A program made the position numbers and the translations under genes. Shown piece after piece: positions 21,843-32,830 of a stretch of DNA of 64,000 nucleotides (positions are counted from its first letter, which is position 1; each line of letters begins with the position of its first letter). The notes beneath the pieces were generated by a model. It was not told the DNA's origin. It was given only the letters and a program-made list of their open reading frames with translations, and made no database searches. The DNA is from Bretschneidera sinensis (lineage: Eukaryota; Streptophyta; Magnoliopsida; Brassicales; Akaniaceae), in assembly GCA_023935145.1 (NCBI GenBank), contig CM043702.1, positions 102,147,088 through 102,211,087 of the forward strand, read 5' to 3'.

Positions 21843-22690
21843 GGTTTTGAATTCTTGGGAGACTTTTTTGGGTTTCTTATTTGTTGGGTATATGAGAACT
21901 GTTTCTTGAGCTTTTTTGGGCTGCTGAAAGACCTAGGTTTTGCTTGGTCAGCTTTTTGGGCTCTCCTTGGCCCAGTTTCCTTGGGTTTCTTGATTTTTTG
22001 ACACGTGGCATGTGTCAATCCTAATTAAATGCTTGCAGCCATTTTTCGAAAGAATAACAGCTCTCGTTAATGATTGAATTCCTTGGGGAATTAAACAACA
22101 CTTTTAATGACTGAAATGATGCCTAGGGGAGAGGGACGATGCCTAGGCGAATAGAGCGACCCCTAAGTTTAATCATGGGTCGCCTAGTTTGTGGTAGTGG
22201 ACTCCTTGGGGAGAGTGAAAGTTTGCCTCAAGCTCTTGAAGTGTCACTTCTTCATCCGTTATCTTCATTTAATGCCCTCGCTCATCGTGCCCTTTTTTCC
22301 TATATAAGGAGGTTCTTGCTTCTTTCTTTTCCTTACTTTAAATCATAGTGAGTTTTTTAAAGAGAAAGATTTCCCTAAGAGTCTTCATCCTCATCTCCAA
22401 GTTTCTGAGAGCCTTTATCTTCATCCTAAATTTATGAGAGCTTTTTCACCCCAAATATTGAGAGCCTTCGTCCCAAACCCTTGTGAGCTTTCGTCTTCAT
22501 CCCAAACCCTTAAGAGCTTTTTGTCTTCGTCCTAAGTGTTCAAGGGCTTTGAATTTTTCAAAGTTTCGGTGTTCAATATTTCCTGGTGGTTCGGGCTTGG
22601 TTGGTGGTGTGGATGCTAGGTTGCTGTGACATTTAGAAAGTCACAGAGGATGAGGTTTTTCTGGAGAGCTTGATTTGGAGGGGAGTTTAG
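21843..22690 (+). other. Promoter and leader region of the antisense ORF
   Basis: No protein is recognised. A TATATAAG box lies at 22301-22308 on the plus strand, followed by a pyrimidine-rich stretch. From 22378 to 22560 a degenerate repeat of about 30-35 bp occurs (GAGAGCCTTCGTCCCAAACCC and variants). The short frames at 21782-22348 overlap the satellite edge and have no family character. Confidence 0.5.
22301..22308 (+). promoter_or_regulatory. TATA box for the antisense ORF
   Basis: TATATAAG stands in a C/T-rich context about 430 bp before the serine-rich start of the antisense ORF, on the strand opposite to gag-pol. It suggests transcription of that ORF independent of the LTRs. Confidence 0.45.
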
Positions 22691-23775
22691 AGTCTGAATT
22701 CCTCGGACTTTGGTCAGTTCGTCCAACCTTTCTTTTTAAATATTTCTTCATTTGATACATACCGAGACCGGTCTAGTAGTGATAGCCGTAATAGTAGGAG
22801 TAACATTAATGAAAGTGATAGTGGTAGTGATAGTACCGAGGAGACGGGGTCGTCAACGTCCTCCTCTAGGAGTGCGACCCTGAAAAGGGCTGTAGTGAAG
22901 GAAGGGCCCTTGGTGATGGTGCCATATATCCCTGTTGTGGAGGAGTATGAAGAGGACTCCTCTTATGGGGATCAAACGGACGAGGTCCTGGCCGACATTA
23001 GAGGGGCCTCGACTGCGGATGAAAAGAGGGAGTGGAATTTCGCTGCTAACGAGGTCCTTAATCATTTGAAGGAGGAAGACCTGGAGGTAATTCGAAAATC
23101 ATACCATATTTGCTCGACATTGGAGACTATTGTGTCTCAGGTAAGATTTCCTTTTTCCTTTCTAAGTTAGTTTCCTTTTCTTCTATGTTTTTGCATCCTT
23201 TGGCTAACACTTGTTTACCTAGTCGCAGATGGTCATTCTCCTTGGTATCACGTCCCGCTGATGCCTGGAGATGACTGAGCTGCTGGGCCACACCCAGTGC
23301 CTGTTTGAAGAGAAGACCGAGGCTTCCAATAGTTACAGACCTCAGAGGATGCAGCCAACCAGGCTAGAGCAGAGGCAGTCCGAGAGAGGGATGCTGCCCT
23401 CTATGCCAAGTCTGAGGCCGAGCAACAGCGAGATGATACTGCTCACGCTATGCGGCGCCTGGTGGAGGAGGGGAGGCCTGTACTCGGGCTGCTGTTGAGG
23501 AGGCCCTGGCGACTTTCTAAAGCTCGGATGCCTTCTGAACGACCGTGGATCTGGAAGGGGGCAAGTAGTTCCTCGAAGGCTTCTTGTAGGCCAAGAGGAA
23601 GGTCGAGGCCATGCATCTCGAGATTGACTACTCGGGCCTCGACCTTCTAGACTTCGAGGTGGAATAGATGGAGGAGGAGCCTACTGCTACTAGGGTAGAC
23701 ACTAAGGCTCCTGTTGGGGATGAGACAGCTGCCACACTAGAGGCTGAGGTTGAGGCTGCTCCAGCCCTAGATTAG
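22691..23775 (+). pseudogene. Spliced antisense ORF of the Tat element
   Basis: Exon 1 (frame open from 22691, no clear ATG) has a serine/aspartate/asparagine-rich start (RSSSDSRNSRSN), then VPYIPVVEEYEED and LKEEDLEVIRKSYHI. It ends in CAG at 23140. After an 88-bp intron, exon 2 reads TELLGHTQCLFEEKTEASN, then in a shifted frame an alanine/arginine/glutamate coiled coil (RAEAVRERDAALYAKSEAEQ), then FLEGFL-AKRKVEAMHLEIDYSG and an acidic tail with its stop at 23773-23775. Four in-frame stops and at least one frame change show decay. The serine-rich start, central charged part, coiled coil and acidic end match the general layout of antisense ORFs between integrase and 3' LTR in Tat-type elements. 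Its function is unknown. Confidence 0.65.
23141..23228 (+). other. Predicted 88-bp intron in the antisense ORF, phase 0
   Basis: The donor is TCTCAG/GTAAGATTT and the acceptor is CTAGTCGCAG/ATGG after a T-rich tract. Both sit between complete codons. Confidence 0.7.
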
Positions 23776-23994
23776 GTTTTGTTTTTCCTTTTTTGTATTT
23801 CAAGGCTGTTAGTGCCTCTTTTTATAGATTTTTGGAAATATTAATAGAATTTTCTTCTTTTTCCAACCTTGTTGTTTGTAACAGTTTTCTGTTACAATCT
23901 CTATTTCAATCGAACTTTTTTTCGAAACTCGTGCGTGGGGTCTGAGTTCATTGGTAGAAACGTTGAAGATGTTCGGCGTTCTAAGTTCATGGAA

Positions 23995-25090
23995 TATTTT
24001 TTCCATTTAGATCTTTGAGCTTGAAGGTGCCGGGGGGGCATACCCTTTTGATGCGGTACGGGCCCTCCCATTTAAGGATCATCTTCCTCGTTTCCCATGG
24101 ATGAGATACTTCATTCTTTCATAGAATGAGATCATGAAGCCGAAAATACCTTCTTCATACTTGAGAGTTGTAATACTTGGCGGTTCGCTACTGATAGGTA
24201 GCTAGCCGGATCTGAGCTTTATCTTATGCTTCGTTGAGAAGATCGACGTTCATACGAAGAGCCTCGTCATTGTTATTACCCTCAAAATTTTGTACTCAGA
24301 GCGAGGGCACTCTGATTTCTAAGGGAATGACTGCTTTGGAGCCGTAAGTCATAAAGAAAGAGGTTTCGCCAGTGGGTGCTCGGGCAGTGGTTCGGTATGC
24401 CCAGAGGATATTTGGCAAATGGTTCATCTACTATCGGTCTGCCTCGTCCAATCTCCTTTTGATGCCTTGCAAGAGGGTTCTATTAGTTACTTCGGCTTAC
24501 TTATTAGCTTGTGGGTACCTGATGGAAGAGAAGCGATGCTCGATATGCAGCTTGTCACAAAATGTTTTGAACTGAGTGCTATTGAATTGCTTGCCATTGT
24601 CCATCACCAGCACTCAGGGTATACCAAAGCAACATACTATTGATTTCCAAATGAAACCCCTGGCCTAATGCTCGGTGATACTGGCCAGTGGTTCGGCTTC
24701 TACCCATTTCGTGAAATAATCTATCGCCACTATGAGGTACTTTTACTGGCTGGGCGCTCCAGTAAAAGGTCCGAGAAAGTCCATCCCCCACGTGGCAAAA
24801 CGAAGCGGGCTAGTGACCAGAGTAAGAGGATTCGCCAGTCTATGGGAGATGGTAGCATACTGCTGGCAACTTTTACATATTTTCACCAGTTCCATGGCTT
24901 CTCCTCGCATCCTAGGCCAGTAGTACTCTTGGCAAAGAATCTTGAAAGTGAGGGCTCGCCCCCCGAGGTGATTCCCATAGATCCCTTCATGGACTTCTCG
25001 AAGGCCATAACTGGCCTCAATTGGGCCTAGATATTTTAAATAAGGAGTCGTAAGGCCCCTTTTGTACAATTGATCGATCAAAATAGCGTA
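23995..25090 (-). pseudogene. Integrase of the Tat element, decayed
   Basis: The clearest part is 25081-24743: KRGLTTPYLKYLG, then REVHEGIYGNH with the zinc-domain histidines, ILCQEYYWPRM, and CKSCQQYA with the two cysteines, followed by FATWGMDFLGPF, which starts the catalytic core with its aspartate. In other frames follow YFTKWVEAEPL, a RVLVMDNG-like strand near 24600, and the C-terminal AKYYNSQV and DLILWKNEVSHP segments near 24110-24200. Stops and frame changes are common beyond the zinc domain. Confidence 0.8.
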
Positions 25091-25164
25091 CCATGCAACT
25101 CGAGAGATGATCCTTCTGGCCTCATTCTTTTGTTCAGGAGATGTTCGTCCTACAAATACCTAAG

Positions 25165-25722
25165 GATAGGATCTATCCAGGTTTCCCTAGTGGCCACAGG
25201 TAACACAATTGCTTCCTCAATGCTGGGTGTGGTGAGCGTTTTGAGGTAGACTGCTCGTGTAGACTCGAGCTATCGAGAGGAGGCGAACCGGAGTAGAGAA
25301 TCAGCTTTTGAGTTTTCAGCCTGGCGAACCTGGTTGATTCGAAACCTTTTAAACTTGGTGACAAGTTCTTCGGATTTTGCTAAAAAATAGATGATCTTCT
25401 CTCCTCGGGTCTCGAACTATCCATTGACTTGGTTTACCATGAGTTGCGAGTCATTGTATGCGTTTAGGACTTCTACGGATAGCACCTTGGCTAGCTTCAT
25501 CCCGACTAGTAAAGCTTCATATTCTGCCTCATTGTTTAAGGCTTTAAACATGAACCTTAGGGCGTACTCGATGGTAAAGCCATCCGAGCCACTTAGGATG
25601 AGTCTGGCGCCACTCTCGGGGTCGCTAGAGGATCCATCGAGGTGGAGTGTCCATTGAGGGACTATTTTGGTCTCAACAAGGTCTGGAGTAGAATCATCCT
25701 GAATTGGGAGGGTGGTTTCCAC
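25165..25722 (-). pseudogene. RNase H of the Tat element
   Basis: The frame 25722-25417 reads VPQWTLHLDGSSSDPESGA with the first catalytic aspartate, then ARLILSGSDGF, then a NNEAEYEALL helix with the glutamate, and NDSQLMVNQV with the third acid. After one stop it continues with LVTKFKRF and the RQAENSKADSLLR tail, whose ADSL replaces the usual ADxLA. The catalytic residues are present, so this domain is among the least damaged of the element. Plus-strand frames here are shadows. Confidence 0.8.
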
Positions 25723-26099
25723 AATGAAGTTAACTAAGGCCTGGGCTTTGATAGCTGTACGAGACTAGTAATGAATGTCAAACTCCCCAAGTTCCACAGA
25801 CCATTTGACAATTCTTTCAAAAATATCTAGTTTATGGAGCACTTGTTGAATGGGCTGGTCAGTTAGGAGGATAATTGTATGTGCTTGAAAGTATGGTCAG
25901 AGCTTGCAGGCCGTGATTAGGAGTGTGTACGCCATCTTCTCCATGGGGAGGTATCTAGTTTCTGCATCATGGAGAACCTTGCTCGTATAGTATACGGGCT
26001 TTTGGACGCTTGCCTCCTCCCTAATTAGGATGGAGGCAAAAACCGTGTGCCAAGTCGAGAGGTACATAAAAAGTTTTTCACCAGTGATGGGTTTGGTAA
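25723..26099 (-). pseudogene. RT connection region of the Tat element
   Basis: Only short pieces are readable on the minus strand, such as ARILYEQG and a YNYPPN-type segment, in the order of the RT thumb-to-RNase H linker. Frame changes are frequent. Confidence 0.45.
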
Positions 26100-26740
26100 G
26101 TAAAAGGGGCGAGCCTAAATACCTATTTAGTTCTCCAAATGCTTCATGGCAATCTTTAGACCTCCCTCATGGTCTGGGGTGATTTCATACTGAGGACAGC
26201 CTCTATTTTTTTGGGGTTCACCTCGATGCTCCTTTGTGTCACCATGAAGTCGAGGGACTTTTCTCTGGTGACCCCGAACGCACACTTAGAGGGATTAAAC
26301 TTCATTTGATGGCACCTAAGGACTTCAAAGGCTTCTTTCAAGTCATTTTCATGGTCTTTAGCTTTAGTGCTTTTCATCAGCATATTTTCTACGTAGACCT
26401 CCATGTTTTGGTCGATCTGTTCCTGAAAAATCTTATTTACCAATCTTTGGTAGGTGGCTCTAGCGTTCTTTAACCTAAATGGCATAACTTTATAGCAGTA
26501 GAGCCCTTGTCCCATGATGAAGGTCGGTTTCTCCTAATTGGGCCTGTACATAAGAATCTGGTTATACCCAGAGTAGGCATCCATAAAGGACAGCAGCTCG
26601 TGCCCCGAGGTTGCATTGATAAGTTGGTCGATTCTCGGCAAAGAGAAGCTATCTTTCAGACAGGCATTATTCATATCCGAGAAGTCGATGCAAATCCTCC
26701 ATTTTTCACTAGCTTTCTTCACCACCACTATGTTGGATAT
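26100..26740 (-). pseudogene. Reverse transcriptase of the Tat element
   Basis: The reading WRICIDFSDMNNACLKDSF, LPRIDQLI, LLSFMDAYSGYNQI (first catalytic aspartate) and, after one stop, CYKVMPFRLKNARATYQRL covers the fingers and palm in one frame. The active-site box reads YVENMLMKS where the family has YIDDMLVKS, so both aspartates are replaced (by E and N). The thumb follows with KFNPSKCAFGV. Most of the domain has only one stop, but the changed active site makes it inactive. Confidence 0.85.
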
Positions 26741-27061
26741 CTAATCAGGGTAGTCTACTTCACGAATAAAGTTGGCAGTGAGTAGCTTATCTACCTCATC
26801 TTGGACAGCAGCTTGTCGTTCGGGCGCGGACAATCTCTTTTTCTGAATGACTGGTTTGTGGTTTAGGTCCACATTTAACTTATGTACGATCTCCTCAGGG
26901 CTGATGCCGGGTATATCTACCGTTGACTAGGCAAAGAGGTCCTGGTTCTCTCAGAGGAGGGTGAGCAAGGGTCCCCTAAGGTCCTCGGAGAGATTAGAGC
27001 CAATCTGGATGGTTCGGGAGGCATCCTATCCGAGGGGTACCGCAGTCAACTCTTCCACCAG

Positions 27062-27499
27062 TTAGCCCCGTGGGTTCCTCCCTTTGTCCCTAAGTTCATC
27101 TACCTCGAGTGGGAGAGCTTCTTTCCTCTTTCCTTCCCTTGCTGCATTGAGATAGTAAGACCTAGAGATCTGATGATCTCCCCAAACCTCGCCCACTTCA
27201 CCCTCGGTCGAGAATTTCACTTTTAAGTAATATGTGAAGACGACTGCTCGGAGCCTATTGAGGGTGGGTCGGCCCAGGATCATGTTGTAGGACGAAGGCT
27301 ACCAGATGATTAGGAAAGTAGTCTGCACGGTGGTTGCCTGTGGAGCTATTCCTACGGTTATTGAGAGAACTATGCTGCCCTCTGCAAACATCGGGCCCCT
27401 CCCCTTAAGAAACCGTAAAGAGGGGTTGAGACCGGCTCCAGCTGAGAGTCTCCCAGTTGCATCTATTGGAAAGTGTCGTCAAATAAGATGTCGGTCAAA
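27062..27499 (-). pseudogene. Protease, downstream half, and linker of the Tat element
   Basis: The half next to the Athila element starts with TDILF just after its flanking CTCCC and continues to MILGRPTLNRLRAVV at about 27283-27240, the conserved ILGR turn of retroviral-type proteases, then YYLKVKFSTEGEVGEV. The upstream half with the active-site aspartate is at 46747-46880, across the insertion. The tail after 27150 is a charged linker to RT. Confidence 0.8.
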
Positions 27500-27504
27500 C
27501 TCCC

Positions 27505-28845
27505 TGATTACACTCAAACTATTACATGGTTATTATGTATAGATGAGGTGTCGATCCCACGAGGAAACGTGAACTACAAGAAAAATTGTAAACTTTGACA
27601 CGAACGATAAAAGTTAAATGAAAGAATTTGAGTTTTGATGATGAAGTATTGTGAGAAAATTGTGTAAATATAATTGAGAATATAAACGGAGAAACAACAA
27701 GGTTCCGGGAATCCTTTCTAGGTTCATTGCCTTGCTCCACTCCCAATTCAATTGGTTTATCTTGATTGCTAGTTTCACATCCCATACAAGCAATCGGTAA
27801 ATATTCAATTAAAGCACATGAACACCCTAATGTAATTGCTACAAATTACTCTTTAGTTTCGATTCAAGCACACATGACCTATCTCATAGATTATCAAGAA
27901 ATGACAATATATCTCAATGACAATACCACAGTAATGGACAATCTATAAGATAAATTTACCGAAATCAATCACATCTAAACAACTTGACATAAGAAGAGCT
28001 TGACTAAACTTATATGGAGGAGGAAGATGCAATCATTGGATTAAGTGTAAATCCTCTAATTCTTACTTAATCAAAGAGTAAATCATAAACAATATTCAAC
28101 AATAAATCCTTATAACTGAATCAAAAATGAAAAATAAGAACAATTAGACCTAGGAATTCATCCCTTTGCCTTGCTTGGAGATTAGTTGGCCATGGGGCTA
28201 AAGCTTGATGAAGAGGAATATAGAGCTCTCCCTTGGTTTCCAGCATAAAACAGACCTAGAGGCTGCAAACCCTTAGTGTTCTATATATAGACCATAAGGT
28301 TTAGGGGCATTTTGGGCTCAAAAATACCATTTGAACGCCCTGATTAGGTTAGGGGACCGTGTGTGCGCCGCACCTTAACCTTTCCAGGCCGTGGCGCACA
28401 CCTTTAGTTTGAGATTAGAGCCTTTCTGGAGGCCGTGGCACCCTTGATCCAAGTGACGACACCCATGGTGATTCAAAGATGCTGGTGGTGCTATAGGCCG
28501 CGGTGTCCCTTGGGCTAAGCCGAGACGCACACTGTTGTCCGGAGTTTTACAAAGTTTGTGGAGGCTTCTGGTTGCGACACACACTGAGGACTTGACTTTT
28601 CTTCCTTCTTTGCTTCTCCGCAACCACTCCAACACTCCATTATGCATGGAATTTTGGTGCTTTAAGCATCGATAGCTTTTCCATCTCTTTTGAACTCAAT
28701 GTACCTGAAAATGCACTGAAATATATCAATGATCCAAGAATGACACTTTAGAATTGTTAAGGTATAAATGAGTAATTCAACCCTAGATCAACCCTAAAAT
28801 GCTAACAAGTAAGTACTGTTAAGATGTATTTTATGACTCTCATCA
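27505..28845 (-). repeat. Athila 3' LTR
   Basis: It runs TGATTACACTC to CTCTCATCA on the plus strand. A CTATATATAG box at 28281-28290 would be the minus-strand TATA. The short frames inside it are duplicated in the other LTR and are not genes. The most diverged part relative to the partner is the GC-rich stretch at about 28330-28560. Confidence 0.9.
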
Positions 28846-29295
28846 TAACCCCTAACTAGCTTATTGCTAGTCCCTAGCAATTCAAGCGAAAAACATGGCT
28901 ATGAATTCTTTATTGGAAATCAAAACAAAATACAGCAATGTTAGCGTTAAACCAAGAGTGATTCAAAATTTTTGTCTAAAAAATCATGCATCACACACAT
29001 CAAATAGAACCATTAAATATCACTCAAGTCCAAAAATAATCCAAATGTCAACTTTAAAATCGTTATCGACTCTTAACATCCATCTTACCACAATACATTA
29101 GTCCGAACACCCGGATGATTTTATACAAAACATAGCATGAATACAAGTCTTGGCCTCTAAAAACATATTAAATTGTGTGACATCAATCACAAATCAAGCT
29201 CTATAAGCTCAATTTTCAAATCACTCTCCACTGTAGAAAAATCACACTACATCGAATCAATAGGTCTTTAATAAGCTTGTAACGTTAGGCTAAGG
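28846..29295 (-). other. Athila 3' untranslated region, outer part
   Basis: No coding frame is seen. It is the 3' region next to the LTR and continues at 36622 beyond the copia insertion. On the minus strand TAGTTAGGGGTTA precedes the LTR, a weak polypurine tract candidate. Confidence 0.6.
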
Positions 29296-30331
29296 TGTTG
29301 GTATTTGTCTAAGGTTTAAACATGTCTAAACATGGTTCAAAGATGGTTAAAGTCTAAACCAAGGTTGGAAGATGAAATTACAGCAAGTTAAAGGACTGCA
29401 CACAAGTGTGTGCATCACTTTGGAGCAAGGTAAAGGTAGGCACACTAGTGTGTGCGCTTCAGCACACTAGTGTGTGCGCTTCAGCACACTAGTGTGTGCG
29501 CTTCAGCACACAATCTGGAAAAGGTGTGCGCACTACTGTGTGAAGGGTAGCATCAATGTGCACCATGCCTCTCCCTCACCAACATCACCCCACCCAACAA
29601 GAGAGGTGCTGGAAGAAGGCCAGTGCCACACCGCCCAGAAAGTGTGCAAAGGGACTCTGCCCAGCGCCGCACCGCCCCCTGTTCAGCACCTAGGTTCTAG
29701 GCAAACTGAAGCATACTTGCACAGCTTGCTTAAACCTCCTCTTAGGTGGGTGGATGCAAGGTTAAAATACATAGTGTCACTTGGGATTGATGGCAGGCCA
29801 TGGTTAAGTGTGGTCATTAAGATTTAAGGGTGAGGATTGACTCTCAAGAATGGACAAGAAGTTGGTGAACTATATAAAGGGTCACCTAGCTTCATTCTCA
29901 TCATGAATTACATTATGAATTTATTTGAGATCAATTGTAAAGAGTGACATACAAGAGATAATTGTGTGAGAGTGCAAAGACACAAACATAAGAGGGACTC
30001 ATTGTAGTGAGGCTGGTTGTAAAGAGAGAGGAGTCTAGATTAGATAAAGAGCATTGTTAGTTCTTATCTTCTTCCTTTTTTCTCTTCTTGGTTTCTTCAA
30101 GAACTTGAGGTTTCTTGGAGAAGTTTGTTGTAATTATAAAGAACCATTGATTTAGTGTAGAGAGTTTAGAGAAACTCACAGGGACGTAGGCTATTGCTGA
30201 ACCTCGATAACAAATCGCTTGTCTTCTTTTCTTTTTTGCTTTCGATTGCTGTATTTCTTTCTATAAGTCATTATAGACTTGGGTGTTTGGAAGATCACCA
30301 CCTAGGTATCTTGTCAAGGTGATTTCCAACA
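29296..30331 (+). repeat. Copia 5' LTR, 1036 bp
   Basis: It has TGTTGG...CCAACA ends. Three 22-bp units (CACACTAGTGTGTGCGCTTCAG) lie at 29441-29506; the 3' LTR has one. A TATATAAA box lies at 29871-29878 and would drive plus-strand transcription. The 117-codon frame at 29474 is a by-product. Confidence 0.9.
29871..29878 (+). promoter_or_regulatory. Copia LTR TATA box
   Basis: TATATAAA is conserved at the equivalent place in the 3' LTR (36162-36169), about 460 bp before the LTR end. Confidence 0.6.
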
Positions 30332-30332
30332 G

Positions 30333-30344
30333 TGGTATCAGAGC
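30333..30344 (+). other. Copia primer-binding site
   Basis: TGGTATCAGAGC, one base after the LTR, is complementary to the 3' end of plant initiator methionine tRNA, the usual copia primer. Confidence 0.9.
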
Positions 30345-30572
30345 TTGCACAACTGGGTATCAGAGCAAGAACAAGAAGGTGACCGAGCCAAGACTCGAAG
30401 AATCAAAGATCAACTTCTGGGGTGATTCAAGAACGGTGTAAAGATCAAGATCTAATCGTGTTCTTGAGGGTGATTCAAGAACACTGTTAAGATCCATCTT
30501 GAATCTGTGTTCTTAAGGTTTAGAAGAAAGCATTTGTGGGTAGTGCATAAATCAGGGATCTTGTCCGCAAAG

Positions 30573-31634
30573 ATGGCTTCAAATTTCTGTGTTGAGAAGT
30601 TTGATGGAAAGGGAGACTTTGCCATTTGGAAGTGGAAGATCAAGACTGTTCTAATGCAACATAAAGTGGACTTGGCTATTGGAGAAGATGATGCTTTTCT
30701 AGTAAGTGTCACGGAGGACTAGCAGACCGAGATGAAGAAGATGGCTTACATCACCATTTTCTTGCACATGTCGGATAGTGTCACAAGGGAGTGCGGAGAC
30801 TCGGAAGATTCAACTGTCATATGGAAAAAACTAGATGAGTTGTTTCTTACCAAAACTCTCCCTAACAAGATTTATCTTCTTAAAAGAATCATTGCTTTTA
30901 AAATAGATCCAAGTAAAGAGTTGCAAGATAATCTTGATGTCTTTAATAAGCTAGTTCAAGATTTGAATAGTTGTAGCATTAGTTTTCCGGATGAACAATT
31001 GGCTGTTATTTTGTTAAATTTTCTTCCTGATTGCTTTGATAACTTGATTAATGCCATTGAGTATGGAAGGGATAGTCTGACAAAGGAGATTGTGATCAAT
31101 GCCATAAGGGCACATGATTTTAAAGCTAAGATAAAGGAGACATCAAGTGGAGATGGGTTGTTTGTAAGAGGAAGGCTAGTAACTCGGAATGGCAGTAGCA
31201 CTCATGGAAACTACCGGGAGAAATCAAGAGGTAGAGGGCAGAACCATGGGAGATCTCATTCCAAGACAAGACTTGGAGGAGGAAGGAGATGCTTCTACTG
31301 CAATAAGGAGGGCCATTTCAAGAAAGATTGCAAGAAGAAGATGTGGGATGAGAGGAGAAGCCATACCAATAATGGAGAGGATTCGGTGGCCAAGGGAGAA
31401 CAGCAAGATGATGTGTTTGTTGTGTGCTCAAATGTGAGCAGGAGGCAAGGCAATGGAAAGTGGATTCTTGATTCCAGGTGCACTTATCACATGTGTCCTC
31501 ATAAGGAATGGTTCAAGAATTTCAAGGAGATCAATGATGGAAGGGTCTTCTTGGGGAATGACAATTTTTGCCAAGTGAGAGGGATTGGAGACATCCAATT
31601 AAGGATGTTTGATGAAGTCACAAGGCTGCTGTGA
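30573..31634 (+). pseudogene. Copia Gag and protease
   Basis: The start MASNFCVEKFDGKG at 30573 is followed by FAIWKWKIKTVL and, after one stop at 30720, by the UBN2-type gag region (WKKLDELF, LPNKIYLLKRI, FPDEQLAVILLNFLP). A CCHC knuckle CFYCNKEGHFKKDC lies at about 31291-31332. The protease follows in the same frame with WILDSRCTYHMCP at about 31461-31500: the family has DSG, here the glycine is arginine, which should disable it. The frame ends at a stop near 31634, and the rest of the polyprotein is in another frame. Confidence 0.85.
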
Positions 31635-31639
31635 AATGT

Positions 31640-32830
31640 GAGGTATCTTTCAGATTTGAAGAGAATTTGATCTCATTGGGGTAGCTAGATTCCATGGGGT
31701 ATACATGCAAAGTAGAGGGAGGAAAGATCAAGGTAGCCAAAGGATCTTTGGTAATAATCAAGGTAGCAAGAAACGATGGACTCTATGAGATGATCAGAGA
31801 GACAGAAATCAATGATCAAGAAGCAAGCTTGATGGTTGAGATGGATAAGGCAGCCCTTTGGCACACTCGCTTAGGACACATGAACGAAAAGGGCCTGCAA
31901 GTTCTTAGCAAGGATGGTCTACTTGGAGGAGACAAAGTAGAGAAATTAGATTTCTGTGAGAGCTGCATTCTTGGGAAGCAACACCGGGTCAGCTTCAACA
32001 CCGGAGTACACAAGTCTAAGGGGATTCTTGACTACATTCATTCGGACCTTTGGGGACCAGCAAGAACACCAACACAGGGAGGTAACTTTTACTTTCTATC
32101 TTTAATTGATGATTATTCAAGAAGAGTGTGGGTTTATTTGCTTAGAAATAAATCGGATGCCTTGAATAAATTTGTTATGTGGAATAAGTTGCTGGAAACT
32201 CAAACGGGTAGGGTAGCTAAGGCTTTATGAACCGATAATGGCTTAGAATTTTGCAATAATAATTTTGATAAATTCTGTGAATTAAATGGAATTCTAAGGC
32301 ATAGGACGGTTGTAAAAACACCTCAGCAAAATTGAGTTGCTGAAAGAATGAATAGAACCCTTATGGAAATGGTTAGGTGCATGCTAATAGGATCCAGTTT
32401 ACCAAAATATTTTTGGGGAGAAGCTGTGGCTACAATTGCATAATTGGTAAATAGATCACCCTCTAGAGCTTTAGAGCTCAAGACACCCATGGAGATGTGG
32501 AGTGGGAAACCCCCTGAATTAAGCAACCTTAGGACTTTTGGGTGTGCTACATATGCACATCAAAAGGAGGATAAACTTAGCCCAAGATCTAGAAAATGTG
32601 TATTTCTAGGATATGGTGATGGGGTTAAGGGATATAGGTTGTGGTCCTTAGAAAAGAAAGGCATGAAACTCATTATAAGTAGGAATGTTATTTTTAATGA
32701 ATTGTTATTTCCCTACTTGGAGAAAACTAACCCTGCAGGGGCAAGTGATCAAACCAGTCCGGAAGTTGTGGAGCATCGCATCAAGGAGAGTTCTGTTCAG
32801 GTAGAGCAAAGGAAGCAAGAGGGTTTGGAC
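31640..32830 (+). pseudogene. Copia GAG-pre-integrase and integrase
   Basis: The pre-integrase zinc domain reads ALWHTRLGHMNEKGL and FCESCILGKQHR (HHCC set) at 31854-31989. The core starts YIHSDLWGPA with the first aspartate, then FLSLIDDYSRRVWVY. After a stop comes TDNGLEFCNN (second aspartate) and, after another stop in the usual QQNGVAER motif, AERMNRTLMEM with the glutamate. TFGCATYAHQ and FLGYGDGVKGYRLW mark the C-terminal part. The catalytic triad is intact; three or four stops interrupt the frame. They are one C-to-T or G-to-A step from R, G or Q codons. Confidence 0.88.

Noticed and set aside
19959..21909. Long open frames of 316 and 288 codons, and several on the other strand
   Set aside because: They read through the 48-bp satellite, which is open in several frames because its period is divisible by three. 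They have no start context or family similarity.
24372..25657. Plus-strand ORFs of 60-120 codons as host genes
   Set aside because: They are complements of the Tat integrase and RNase H frames on the minus strand, which carry the recognised motifs.
27522..28647. Minus-strand ORFs repeated at 45412-46537
   Set aside because: They occur in both LTRs of the Athila element, have no known domains and overlap promoter sequence; chance frames in LTRs.
30333..30344. tRNA gene fragment (TGGTATCAGAGC)
   Set aside because: It lies directly after the LTR and is a primer-binding site; no cloverleaf can be drawn around it.
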